DNA of 31,315 bases, taken from positions 1-31,315 of the IMG/VR virus record IMGVR_UViG_3300037488_001629. One strand, written 5' to 3'. Of the stretch, positions 1 to 7,250 are shown one piece after another (position 1 is the first letter of the stretch; each line of letters starts with the position of its first letter). The translations under genes were made by a program, and so were the position numbers. A model generated the notes under the pieces. It was given only the letters and a program-made list of their open reading frames with translations, did no database searches and was not told where the DNA came from. This stretch comes from a virus.

Positions 1-651
1 AACACTAAACAGGGTACATACACCCCAGCAACACTCCCAAGCAATTCATTAATACTTAAATCAAAACGTACTCGCGTCATAAACCCAAACGCACTAGATT
101 TACCATCAATGGTTATATGCTCTGTATGTAAAAAGCAAGTGGTTCTGTCTCGCTTCCAGCAATATTCATACGTTAAGCATAACAAAAGGTCTTTTATGCA
201 CCCTGAATGCTCCAAAATATTTTTTAAGGGTCAGCGCGGGATAGCATTACAGGTACGTAGGGATAAAAAGCTCATGGTTTCGCCAAAGAACCCCAATACA
301 GAGCTTAAATTAGTACATTACAAAGCTAAAAAGCCCCTGTCCGCTGCCGAAGCATCGGCGCACGGTTCAGAATATTTTGAGGCCCATTACCATAAAGTTG
401 GTAAAGATTTTTTACCCGATATAATTATTAACACACTTGAAGTATATGTCCCGATGCGTCTAACACTGATAGACCCCGACGAAGGGTTAGTTCTTAGTAT
501 AAAGCGCGCATTAGATGTACATACGTCTTTGGAGATATACTCCCAAGGCCCATCCTTTATATTGTTTGAAGTGCTGCCGCCGCAGCGTGGTAAGAGTACG
601 CCAAAGCGCAAACCGGGTACCCCTAAAGAATTTATACATGCATCATGGTAA
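1..651 (+). CDS. Partial unrecognised protein with a CxxC...HxxC cluster (5' end outside window)
   Basis: The reading frame is open from base 1, so the gene starts before the window; 216 residues are visible and it ends at TAA 649-651. The first in-window ATG (109) is internal, because the upstream codons continue without a stop. A CSVCKK motif just after that ATG and a HPEC motif about 27 residues later could make a Zn-binding knuckle (CxxC...HxxC). The C-terminus is rich in K, P and R, which suggests nucleic-acid binding. I do not recognise the family. It lies upstream of the promoter at 736-764 and so probably belongs to a different transcription unit from the genes downstream. The frame is certain; the function is unknown. 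Confidence 0.75.
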   Translation, partial: NTKQGTYTPATLPSNSLILKSKRTRVINPNALDLPSMVICSVCKKQVVLSRFQQYSYVKHNKRSFMHPECSKIFFKGQRGIALQVRRDKKLMVSPKNPNTELKLVHYKAKKPLSAAEASAHGSEYFEAHYHKVGKDFLPDIIINTLEVYVPMRLTLIDPDEGLVLSIKRALDVHTSLEIYSQGPSFILFEVLPPQRGKSTPKRKPGTPKEFIHASW

Positions 652-1378
652 CGCCCATGCACATAAGCATCACTAACGCATATCGCGCCATAATGCATAA
701 TTGCATCGCTGGGAAGCCCCGGAAACACTGGGGGGTTGACAAGCGAAACAGGGTAGCGTAGAATGCTTTCCATCGCTCGGTACTGCCAAGCGACCAGCAG
801 TAAACTTAAGGTACGCTAGATTACTGGCCTTGCCAGTACGATGGTTACGGACCACAGCGTATATCCGATCTTTAATAAATTAAGATCGCTGAATGTGAGT
901 TACACGAAGGATGGTTTTTCTTGCCTTTCTCGTTTCGGCTCTCGATAGAACTGTGAATTATATTTACTCCCGTAGTAATGCTACGGGCTGCGGGACACAC
1001 TACTGGTGCTACTGCATGGCAACATCTACTGGATGCGCAGTTTATATAAAACAGAGGCGAGGGTGTGGAGTTGTACACTGATAAGTAGCGGCAGTGTGCA
1101 GCGGCTACAGGACGATCAACCTGTAGTGCGGACGGTTAGGACAGTTTAACTTGATGTTGTGGTGTAACATTCAGCGGGGAACAGACGCCCTAGTTATGGT
1201 TTAGCACTCGTATGGCTGACGAGTGCGGTGGATATTTACGTTATCACTTATCTATTTCGTTATACGTCCCTCTGTAACGGGGGGACTTCTCATAAGCCGT
1301 TGGTTACTACTGCGTTACTACGCAGGGACGACTTATGGGCAGTCATTTTATTATTTTATATTTCTTTAGGAGAAAATC
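652..1378 (+). other. Gene-free, stem-loop-rich region; probable operon leader
   Basis: I find no convincing gene in these 727 bases; the short - strand frames have no ribosome-binding sites or recognisable products. The stretch contains a sigma70-like promoter (736-764) and then a series of perfect or near-perfect stem-loops: 822-838 (6 bp), 866-888 (7 bp), 969-987 (7 bp), 1073-1099 (8 bp with one G-U), 1105-1126 (7 bp), 1204-1226 (8 bp, 7-base loop), and an outer CATAAG/CTTATG pair at 1291-1337 enclosing a 5-bp stem at 1310-1325. None is followed by a T-run, so they are not intrinsic terminators. The region ends at the AGGAG of the gene at 1379. A long structured 5' leader or a small RNA is the simplest reading; this is inference. 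Confidence 0.6.
736..764 (+). promoter_or_regulatory. Sigma70-type promoter
   Basis: TTGACA at 736-741 is a perfect -35 hexamer. After exactly 17 bases comes TAGAAT at 759-764, one mismatch from the -10 consensus. It points rightward into the gene-free leader and the early gene block starting at 1379. It is the only near-consensus promoter I noticed in the window. Confidence 0.75.
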
Positions 1379-1603
1379 ATGCCTTTACATAATCGTGTGG
1401 AACAGCGCCGTATCGAGCGGGGCGAAGGGCGCAACAAGCCCTTCTTTGTTGTTGATTCCCTCGAATCAGCGCGTGAATATGCGTACTCAATGATCTTCAG
1501 CCTCGGTATTTGCACGCCAATGGACGCGCTTGATATCTTTATCCATTCCCAATGCGCGTTGTGGACCGAAATGCGCGATGAATTTATTGATGATTATATT
1601 TAG
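1379..1603 (+). CDS. Small unrecognised phage protein, first gene of the rightward block
   Basis: The frame encodes 74 residues. Its ATG follows a strong AGGAG with the leader tttaggagaaaatc, a sequence repeated almost exactly before the gene at 1904. The product is mixed in charge with a basic N-terminus (RRIERGEGR) and an acidic C-terminus (DEFIDDY); there is no signal peptide or membrane segment. I do not recognise the family. It is probably an early accessory protein, judging only from its position first after the promoter and leader. Confidence 0.75.
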   Translation: MPLHNRVEQRRIERGEGRNKPFFVVDSLESAREYAYSMIFSLGICTPMDALDIFIHSQCALWTEMRDEFIDDYI

Positions 1604-1612
1604 GAGTTAAAC

Positions 1613-1894
1613 ATGACTGACACAACACGCCACATCCGCGTATTTATTGACGCTGAAGAACAGCTTAGACTCCATGAGACAATCGGACAGCGGCAGGAGC
1701 TTGACCGTGCATTAGGTTACTTCGCTCAGTGGGGCCTTGGCTCGCAGCGATACCAGTTTCTGCGTATTTATACCCGTGATTATAGAACAGCCGAGTTGCT
1801 CGCTGTTTATAGCGACTCCGAAGATGGTCAATCGACCTTTGTTATTGGCGCTGTATGGGACGATGCGCAGCAGCGGTATTCGTTCCACTCTTAG
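1613..1894 (+). CDS. Small unrecognised phage protein
   Basis: The frame encodes 93 residues from an ATG preceded by TTTAGGAG at good spacing, nine bases after the previous stop. The protein looks soluble, with an N-terminal helix-prone stretch (EEQLRLHETIGQRQELDRAL) and a C-terminal half rich in beta-prone and aromatic residues. I see no catalytic motif and do not recognise the family. It sits in a run of similar small genes that share the same ribosome-binding-site style, so it is very likely co-transcribed with them. Confidence 0.72.
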   Translation: MTDTTRHIRVFIDAEEQLRLHETIGQRQELDRALGYFAQWGLGSQRYQFLRIYTRDYRTAELLAVYSDSEDGQSTFVIGAVWDDAQQRYSFHS

Positions 1895-1903
1895 GAGAAA
1901 ATC

Positions 1904-2134
1904 ATGCCCAACACATATCGAGTTGATCGCGTTAATAGCCCCCGTGTACCCTGCGGGATGAACAGCATCGTCCACATCGGCGATGATTGGTACAAAGCGC
2001 GTGCTGCGTTTCATGCTACTGCGCCGGGTAAAGACGAATGGAATCAACCAAACGCCGCTTATGGCGTCACCCTCGCTGTATGGTGTAGCATTAAGCGTGA
2101 TTATATTATCAAATGCCAGAAAGGATTATCATGA
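1904..2134 (+). CDS. Small unrecognised phage protein
   Basis: The frame encodes 76 residues. Its start is fixed by the leader ttaggagaaaatc, nearly identical to the one before the gene at 1379. The stop overlaps the next start as ATGA (2131-2134). The sequence has several Trp/Tyr residues and two Cys but no recognisable motif. The function is unknown. Confidence 0.7.
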   Translation: MPNTYRVDRVNSPRVPCGMNSIVHIGDDWYKARAAFHATAPGKDEWNQPNAAYGVTLAVWCSIKRDYIIKCQKGLS

Positions 2135-2445
2135 AAACCAAAGCCGCGCAGTATAAATTCGGTGATGCCCGCGTTAAGAAGGAAGGCACCACAACTCAAG
2201 ATGCGCACTTCACAAAATGGAGCGCAGAAATCACTGACACATTCGGCGGCGAAGCTGATTATAGCTGGTGTCATCGTTATAAAGCGACGTTGCCGACAGC
2301 GGCAACTGATCGCCAAGTAGTGCAGCATTTCAAAAAGCTCATGGGCTACACCGGCGTTCACTGTAAGCGCAGCGCGTTTGGCGAAACCATAGAACTGCGC
2401 CCTTATGGGGAGTGCGTTGTTATTTTTATTACACCTAATTATTAA
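2131..2445 (+). CDS. Small unrecognised phage protein
   Basis: The gene encodes 104 residues. I chose ATG 2131 rather than the in-frame ATG at 2113 because 2131 overlaps the previous stop as ATGA and has AAGGA upstream (within 2120-2125). The protein has a basic N-terminus and several His/Cys/Trp residues (SWCHRY, HCKR) but no motif I can assign. It is probably translationally coupled to the gene at 1904. Confidence 0.7.
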   Translation: MKTKAAQYKFGDARVKKEGTTTQDAHFTKWSAEITDTFGGEADYSWCHRYKATLPTAATDRQVVQHFKKLMGYTGVHCKRSAFGETIELRPYGECVVIFITPNY

Positions 2446-2455
2446 GGAGATCATC

Positions 2456-3115
2456 ATGGACCAAACCAAACTTAAAGAAATACTGGCAGCACATAAACTG
2501 TGGCTCGCAGGTAGCGCAATCGGGGGGCGCGCGGACTTACGGGGCGCGAACTTACAGGGCGCGAACTTACAGGGCGCGAACTTACGGGGCGCGAACTTAT
2601 GGGACGCGAACTTACGGGACGCGAACTTACGGGACGCGAACTTACGGGGCGCGGACTTATGGGACGCGGACTTACAGGGCGCGAACTTACAGGGCGCGAA
2701 CTTATGGGGCGCGAACTTATGGGGCGCGAACTTATGGGGCGCGAACTTATGGGACGCGAACTTACGGGACGCGAACTTACGGGGCGCGGACTTATGGGAC
2801 GCGGACTTACGGGACGCGAACTTACGGGACGCGAACTTACGGGGCGCGAACTTATGGGACGCGAACTTACGGGACGCGGACTTATGGGACGCGGACTTAC
2901 GGTACTGTATAGGTAATGGTGGTGAAATCAAAACATTGCAAACTTCTATATGGCTTATCGTGTACACTAAAGACAGGATGGCGATAGGGTGCCAGCAGCA
3001 TACGCTTAAACAATGGTTCGGCTTCGACGATGGGTCAATCAGTAACATGGACCCGCAAGCGTTGGAGTGGTGGCAGGTGTGGAAGCCGCTGCTTCAGCAA
3101 ATTACTGCACTTTAA
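2456..3115 (+). CDS. Pentapeptide-repeat protein with conserved C-terminal domain
   Basis: The gene encodes 219 residues. ATG 2456 follows TAAGGAGATCATC. The frame continues upstream to an ATG at 2405, but that one lacks a ribosome-binding site and overlaps the previous gene. A short N-terminal helix (to about residue 25) is followed by 25 consecutive pentapeptides of the form A(N/D)L(R/Q/W)(G/D), residues 26-150, which would fold as a right-handed quadrilateral beta-helix. The remaining 69 residues contain aromatic-rich motifs (WLIVYT, RMAIGC, WWQVWKPLL) that I recognise as a recurring C-terminal domain of phage pentapeptide proteins. Known family members can mimic DNA or bind gyrase; whether this one does is not shown. 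Confidence 0.9.
   Translation: MDQTKLKEILAAHKLWLAGSAIGGRADLRGANLQGANLQGANLRGANLWDANLRDANLRDANLRGADLWDADLQGANLQGANLWGANLWGANLWGANLWDANLRDANLRGADLWDADLRDANLRDANLRGANLWDANLRDADLWDADLRYCIGNGGEIKTLQTSIWLIVYTKDRMAIGCQQHTLKQWFGFDDGSISNMDPQALEWWQVWKPLLQQITAL
2531..2905 (+). repeat. 25 tandem 15-bp units encoding pentapeptides
   Basis: Each unit is close to GCGAACTTACGGGGC, varying mainly at the N/D, R/Q/W and G/D codons. The nucleotide identity is much higher than the protein repeat requires, since Ala is always GCG and Leu always TTA. That suggests recent expansion by slippage or recombination. Because 15 is a multiple of three, other frames are also open through the array, including a long - strand frame; those are artefacts of the repeat. 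Confidence 0.95.
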
Positions 3116-3130
3116 TTAAAGGAGATTATC

Positions 3131-3385
3131 ATGGGCAAACTGTGTATGGAGCGCGTCGAGCAGGATGTTTTCTTTGATTTCGTGAGCGATTATCACACGG
3201 TAGTATCTGCACCAGACGACAGCATTATGAAATTCACCGGCAAACATAGCGGCGATTGTGTTGGCCGCATCGTTTATGGTGAAGAACACAAGCGCTATTA
3301 TATTAACACAACCCACGACGAGCCGGCGATTGTGGTGAGTATCTCGGAAGACGGCGTTGTTTCACATGGCGTTGCTAAACGCTAA
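3131..3385 (+). CDS. Small unrecognised phage protein
   Basis: The frame encodes 84 residues. Its ATG follows AAAGGAGATTATC, the same leader type as its neighbours. The C-terminal half is beta-prone (VGRIVYGE, RYYINTT, AIVVSIS). There are no membrane segments or catalytic motifs and I do not recognise the family. It lies 15 bases after the pentapeptide-repeat gene and is probably in the same transcript. Confidence 0.72.
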   Translation: MGKLCMERVEQDVFFDFVSDYHTVVSAPDDSIMKFTGKHSGDCVGRIVYGEEHKRYYINTTHDEPAIVVSISEDGVVSHGVAKR

Positions 3386-3409
3386 TTTTATACTACTGGA
3401 GATTATATC

Positions 3410-3604
3410 ATGTCATTTCTGCGTATCAAACGCACCAAGCATAAGGGCTTAGCAGTCAACAACACAGCGCCGTTGCCGTGGTACAAACAGGCAATGAACG
3501 CATCTTCAGCCTCAATCGGAGCGCGTCTTACACACGAAGAAAAGATGCGCCTTGTCGTTGAAGAAATTAAATTCCATGAGCGGAGGTTAGGATGCTGCAA
3601 GTAA
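3410..3604 (+). CDS. Small unrecognised basic protein
   Basis: The frame encodes 64 residues with a good ribosome-binding site (ctggagattatatc before ATG). The protein is strongly basic, with a C-terminal amphipathic helix (HEEKMRLVVEEIKFHERRL). Its last 13 bases overlap the next gene. No known family is recognised; a DNA-associated role would be a guess from charge only. Confidence 0.65.
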   Translation: MSFLRIKRTKHKGLAVNNTAPLPWYKQAMNASSASIGARLTHEEKMRLVVEEIKFHERRLGCCK

Positions 3605-3780
3605 TCAACAACGAAGTGCAGTTCACGAATAATAAGCCACATCACTCCACCCCTAAGCAAACGCACCGTGAATTGGTGCGCAGTTTCAATACAGTGCTTA
3701 GTACCATGACGCCGACGCAGCGTGCGAAAGTTCAGCGCGAAACGGAAGCGTTGTGGATTTTAATTAATACATCATTCTGA
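3592..3780 (+). CDS. Small unrecognised phage protein
   Basis: The frame encodes 62 residues. The start lies inside the preceding gene and has GGAGG just upstream (within 3580-3586). A flexible N-terminus precedes one long predicted helix (residues 24-57). I recognise no motif. It immediately precedes the MoxR-like ATPase. Confidence 0.65.
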   Translation: MLQVINNEVQFTNNKPHHSTPKQTHRELVRSFNTVLSTMTPTQRAKVQRETEALWILINTSF

Positions 3781-3789
3781 GGTAACACC

Positions 3790-3962
3790 ATGAACATCTT
3801 CCAACTCGTACCCCGCTTAGTAACAACCCTGTCCGCTGGCCTTGTGCCTGCCCTATGGGGTAGCCCCGGTGTCGGCAAGTCCGACGTTGTTAAGGGTCTC
3901 GCTGCGCAGTTCAACCTTGAGGTTATCGACTTCCGCCTGAGTCAATGCGAATCAACTGACCT
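3790..3962 (+). CDS. MoxR-type AAA+ ATPase, exon 1 (split by a group I intron)
   Basis: This exon encodes residues 1-57 and two bases of codon 58. It carries the Walker A motif GSPGVGKS (residues 24-31), and the ATG follows TGAGGT. Read straight on, the frame would stop at 3970-3972 just past CESTDL, which is the expected MoxR-family region (TDLxGxP). Joining base 3962 (T) to base 4874 gives ...T-D-L-N-G-I-P-D-R..., restoring the motif and one frame of 351 residues (173 + 883 = 1056 bases). MoxR AAA+ proteins usually work with a VWA-domain partner to remodel a target, and such a partner follows directly. Confidence 0.9.
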
Positions 3963-4873
3963 TAACGCCTAACGGCACAGGGCTTCATGGGGGAAACCCC
4001 ATGTCGAAAATTGCCTAAACGGGGAAACCCCTTGCAGTTACATGGAACCTAGTCTATGATTTGGTTTTCCACTTTTTGTAAGGACAATCCCGTGCTAAAT
4101 ACTGATGATGTTTTGTGGAAGCCCGTCCCAGAATATGAAAATTTTTACATGGTTTCTAATACTGGGTTAGTTAAATCTATGGAGCGCACCGTAGTAAACA
4201 CACGTAGCTCTACTAGATTAATTAAAGAAAAGATTTTGAAAGGGCTACCAACAAAAACAGTGGACTATTTATATTTGTTTCTATACAAAGACAACAAGGC
4301 ACGACGGCACGCAATACACCGCTTAGTCGCATCTTGCTTTGTAGAGAACCCAGAAAACAAACCGCAGGTAAACCATAAAGACGGAAACAAGCGTAACAAT
4401 TTCGCTACTAATTTAGAATGGGTTACTATAACCGAGAACCATCAACATGCTTGGGCTAGCGGTCTTAATAATAGAGACCGATATGCATATATGCTAGGAG
4501 CTAAAAGCATTTCTAAATCCAAGTATCATAATGTTTGCTGGGATAAATCACGAAACAAGTGGATTGGTTCTGTTAAAGTTCTCGGTAAAATTCATGCACC
4601 TAAAAGATTTAGTGGAGAAGTTGATGCTGCTTTATATGTTAATTGGTTACTAGATTCTCTCGGGTTGTTTGATAGACCACGAAACATCATTAGTTAAATG
4701 CCTAACGATCATCCCGCAAGGGAGTAGGGTGCAAGCTAATGGCACTCGAAACGGTAATCCCCCTAACAGGTAGCGCTGAGGGGGTTGATATGATCTATTC
4801 TCATAAGCAATTATGAGCAGTCTACGTGGAAAATAGACGGTCGATACAGTTGCGCGTATTGGCGAATGCAAAG
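3963..4873 (+). ncRNA. Group I self-splicing intron (T4 td-like, subgroup IA2) with endonuclease ORF
   Basis: The core elements match the phage T4 td intron as I remember it. P2 is a perfect hairpin CATGGGG-GAAA-CCCCATG (3986-4003). CTAAACGGGGAA (4015-4026) is the P element and GACAATCCCGTGCTAAAT (4083-4100) the Q element, with ACGGG/CCCGT able to form P4. P7 is GATCAT (4707-4712) with ATGATC (4790-4795), where td has GACUAU/AUAGUC, a compensatory change. A TCCC-GCAA-GGGA hairpin lies near 4711-4722, ACTCGAAACG near 4744-4753, and the P9-like stem CTCATAA-GCAA-TTATGAG at 4800-4817. The chosen borders follow the U/G rule (exon ends in T3962, intron ends in G4873). The P1 pairing I can draw is short, so borders of 3967/4878, giving the same protein, remain possible. 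Confidence 0.92.
4056..4697 (+). CDS. HNH homing endonuclease of the intron (NUMOD4-HNH-AP2-like)
   Basis: The frame encodes up to 213 residues and lies in the loop between the intron's Q element and P7. Domain order: a NUMOD4-like start ([17 protein letters not shown], about residues 21-37), an HNH domain ([28 protein letters not shown], about 88-128), and an AP2-like DNA-binding tail ([15 protein letters not shown] onwards, about 155-205). Family members cut the intronless allele to drive homing, which would make its target the ATPase gene here. The start is uncertain: ATG 4056 would make the N-terminus overlap the Q element, and GTG 4092 or TTG 4113 sit just before the NUMOD4 motif. The stop at 4695-4697 lies ten bases before P7. 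Confidence 0.9.
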   Translation: MIWFSTFCKDNPVLNTDDVLWKPVPEYENFYMVSNTGLVKSMERTVVNTRSSTRLIKEKILKGLPTKTVDYLYLFLYKDNKARRHAIHRLVASCFVENPENKPQVNHKDGNKRNNFATNLEWVTITENHQHAWASGLNNRDRYAYMLGAKSISKSKYHNVCWDKSRNKWIGSVKVLGKIHAPKRFSGEVDAALYVNWLLDSLGLFDRPRNIIS

Positions 4874-5756
4874 AAATGGAATTCCTGACCGTGCTGATGG
4901 CCGCTTGGTATGGCTTCCACCCGCCATTATCCCCTTAGCGCATGATGCGCTGCCCGAAGGTCGTGCCGGCTGGCTGCTGTTCCTCGATGAAGCAAACAGC
5001 GCGGCGGTAGATGTACAGAAAGCCGCTTACAAGCTTATCCTTGATCGTGCTGTCGGCCAGTATGCGCTGCACCCTAACGTGTACATGGTTGTTGCTGGCA
5101 ACCTCGCCTCTGACCGGGCCATCGTTAATCGTATGCCGACGCCGCTGCAATCCCGCCTTGTTCACTTTCAACTTGACGTTGATGTTGATGCGTGGCTGGT
5201 ATGGGCTGAGCAGAACGGCATTGATGATCGCATCATGGCATTCATGCGCTTCTCACCCGATTCATTGCAGGCATTTAAGCCTGACAGCCCAGAAAATACT
5301 TACCCATGCCCGAGAACATGGCACATGGCGTCCCGTATTCTCGCCGTTTCCAAAGACATTGATACCGAACTGCTCTCCGGTGTCGTTGGTCAAGGCGCGG
5401 CACTTGAATTTAACACGTTCACGGAGATGTTCGACAAGTTGCCGTCGCTTGATGACGTTATCAAGTCGCCGCAGCGTGCACCTATGGTTGACGAGCCTAG
5501 TATCACGCATGTTTTGTTCTCGCTGCTGATCAAGAAGATCGACGCGATCAACGCGAATGCAGTCGTTACCTATGCGTCACGTTATGCTGTCGAGTATCAG
5601 TTCTATCTGTTCCAGCAACTGCGTAAGCAGCGCGACTTGGCAAGCGGCCTTAAAGGCTCGCCGCCTGACCCTGTTAAACACGCTAGACTGAGAGGTGCAT
5701 TGCAAACTGCTGCGATGGTGGAGTGGATGCAGAAATATGCGGAGAAGATGTTATGA
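4874..5756 (+). CDS. MoxR-type AAA+ ATPase, exon 2
   Basis: After splicing this encodes residues 58 (third base) to 351. It carries Walker B LLFLDEAN (D96, E97 of the spliced protein), a sensor-1-like segment (YMVVAGN), and a PTPLQSRL segment with a likely arginine finger. A helical lid region follows. The apparent ATG at 4866 lies inside the intron and has no ribosome-binding site, so it should not be taken as a start. The stop overlaps the next start as ATGA (5753-5756), which couples this ATPase to its probable partner. The biological target is unknown; the fold assignment is firm. Confidence 0.9.
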
Positions 5757-6997
5757 CCGCATTACTGAAGAAGGATGACATCGAACTGGCAATGAGTAAA
5801 GCGCGCATCCAAGTAATGATGCACTCCGCTTTTTTCAGTTCATTGCTTTTGTCAACCCCGCTTCGTGCTGCTCCCGATAAAACAAAAACGATAAGCGCTG
5901 GACGCACATCAATGGTTTACAACCCGACGTGGTTGGAGAATACGGACCCTAAGTATTATTCGTTTCTTTTACTGCACGAAGCGTTACACATTGCGTTTGA
6001 GCATGGCGCTCGCCGTGGCGCGCGTGACCCTGATATCTGGAATTCCGCCTGTGATATATGGGTTAATGAAACTATCGCCAAGGGTATCCCGCTGCCGGTG
6101 CATCCTCAGTCGTTGCGTAATCCTGCGCTTGCTGACCAAAGCGTAGAGATTATCTACAAAATCCTGAAGGATATGCAGCAGGACAAGCCGAAGGATGACC
6201 CGCAGAATGACCCAAGTTCACCGCCTGACCCGAACGGTGCGCCCGGCAATGACCCAAACGCCACGCCAAGCCCCGGCAAGGGGTCAAACGCAGGGGTTAA
6301 AGGGTTCCCCGGTCCCGACATAGCCAGTGACCCCGACGATGCGCAGAATGATGGCCCAGCAGGCGCAGACGACACGGCTTCATCAGGGCCGAAGGCGATG
6401 CTTGCCCGTGCAGTACAGGCCGCAGTAATGGCGAACGAAATGGGCAACATGCCCGCTGAGTTACGCCGGGAAGTTGGCGAGGTGCTGGCACCCAAGGTGT
6501 CGTGGCAAGAAATGCTGCGCCGCTTTGTCAGTGAGCGCGTTAAGCATGGCGTAACATGGACCAAACGTAACCGGAGGTTTACGGACATCTACTTGCCATC
6601 ACACGAAACGCTGGGCATTAACGAGATCGTCATTGCCATTGACACATCGGGGAGTATCAATGCACAGCAGTTTGGCGCATTTATGGGCGAGCTTAATGCC
6701 ATCCGTGCCGAAGTGCATCCGCAGAAAACGCACGTTGTAATGTGCGATGCAAAAATACAGGATGCCAAACAGTTCGATGCTTATGAAGACATCAACATTA
6801 AAATAAAAGGCGGTGGCGGTACAAAGTTCGACCCGGTGTGGGACTTCGTTAAGAAGATGCCCGATAAGCCCGCGTTGATCGTGTATTTTACGGACGGCAT
6901 GGGGCGATGGGGTAATGACCCCGGTGTTCCTGTATTGTGGGCATTAACGGGGCGGAATGTGTCGCCGCCGTTTGGTGAAAAGACTTTTATTATTTAG
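5753..6997 (+). CDS. Zinc-metallopeptidase-like + VWA protein (DUF2201 type), MoxR partner
   Basis: The gene encodes 414 residues. ATG 5753 was chosen over the in-frame ATG 5723 because it overlaps the ATPase stop and has GGAG nine bases upstream. The N-terminal domain has HEALH (H75, E76, H79) followed by H84, a zincin-type motif, as in DUF2201_N proteins. Residues about 140-215 are a disordered Pro/Asp/Gly-rich linker. The C-terminal VWA-like domain has a MIDAS motif DTSGS (297-301) and a later TDGMG. In known MoxR/VWA pairs the VWA protein is the adaptor recognised by the ATPase. Whether the peptidase site is active cannot be told from sequence. Confidence 0.85.
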   Translation: MTALLKKDDIELAMSKARIQVMMHSAFFSSLLLSTPLRAAPDKTKTISAGRTSMVYNPTWLENTDPKYYSFLLLHEALHIAFEHGARRGARDPDIWNSACDIWVNETIAKGIPLPVHPQSLRNPALADQSVEIIYKILKDMQQDKPKDDPQNDPSSPPDPNGAPGNDPNATPSPGKGSNAGVKGFPGPDIASDPDDAQNDGPAGADDTASSGPKAMLARAVQAAVMANEMGNMPAELRREVGEVLAPKVSWQEMLRRFVSERVKHGVTWTKRNRRFTDIYLPSHETLGINEIVIAIDTSGSINAQQFGAFMGELNAIRAEVHPQKTHVVMCDAKIQDAKQFDAYEDINIKIKGGGGTKFDPVWDFVKKMPDKPALIVYFTDGMGRWGNDPGVPVLWALTGRNVSPPFGEKTFII

Positions 6998-7006
6998 GAG
7001 ATTAAC

Positions 7007-7126
7007 ATGATGGAGCAGTTCGTTGTAATTTATTGCCGGGGTATAAAGATGCTGCTATACACCCCGAGTACAGGCTACTGCATTTTATGGGGGCATCACG
7101 AATTCATTAAGGTTTTAGGAGATTAA
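7007..7126 (+). CDS. Very small unrecognised protein (39 aa)
   Basis: ATG 7007 (or the adjacent ATG 7010) follows a perfect TTTAGGAGATTAAC leader. Its last codons are formed by the ribosome-binding site of the next gene (the sequence reads L-G-D-stop). The peptide is rich in aromatic and aliphatic residues and has three His/Cys-type residues near the end (CILWGHH). It has no family I recognise. I accept it mainly because its translation signal is identical to that of its neighbours. Confidence 0.5.
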   Translation: MMEQFVVIYCRGIKMLLYTPSTGYCILWGHHEFIKVLGD

Positions 7127-7127
7127 C

Positions 7128-7241
7128 ATGTTGATTGACCACGATAAAGAACTGGCCCGGTATAAACGGGACATGCGCATCGTTAATAGCATCCTCGCCG
7201 GCTGTGCCATCGCACTGGTTGTGTTGCTCGTTTGGTTTTAA
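7128..7241 (+). CDS. Small single-span membrane protein (37 aa)
   Basis: ATG 7128 follows TTTAGGAGATTAAC, identical to the leader at 7007. A charged N-terminus (about residues 1-18) is followed by one hydrophobic segment (SILAGCAIALVVLLVWF) that runs to the C-terminus, so it is probably a tail-anchored inner-membrane peptide. The function is unknown. Small membrane proteins of this kind in phages can be lysis- or exclusion-related, but nothing here shows that. Confidence 0.6.
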   Translation: MLIDHDKELARYKRDMRIVNSILAGCAIALVVLLVWF

Positions 7242-7250
7242 GGGGGTAGC

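Noticed and set aside
652-1378. tRNA genes in the gene-free leader
   Set aside because: The stems do not assemble into a cloverleaf and I see no T-loop-like GTTCGAATC sequence.
2101-3048. Long - strand frame (315 codons) opposite the pentapeptide-repeat gene
   Set aside because: It is kept open by the 15-base repeat, has no ribosome-binding site and reads as a low-complexity K-F-A-P pattern; the + strand product has a recognised fold.
4866-4877. ATG at 4866 as the start of a free-standing ATPase fragment
   Set aside because: It lies inside the intron end, has no ribosome-binding site, and the protein would lack Walker A, which is in exon 1.
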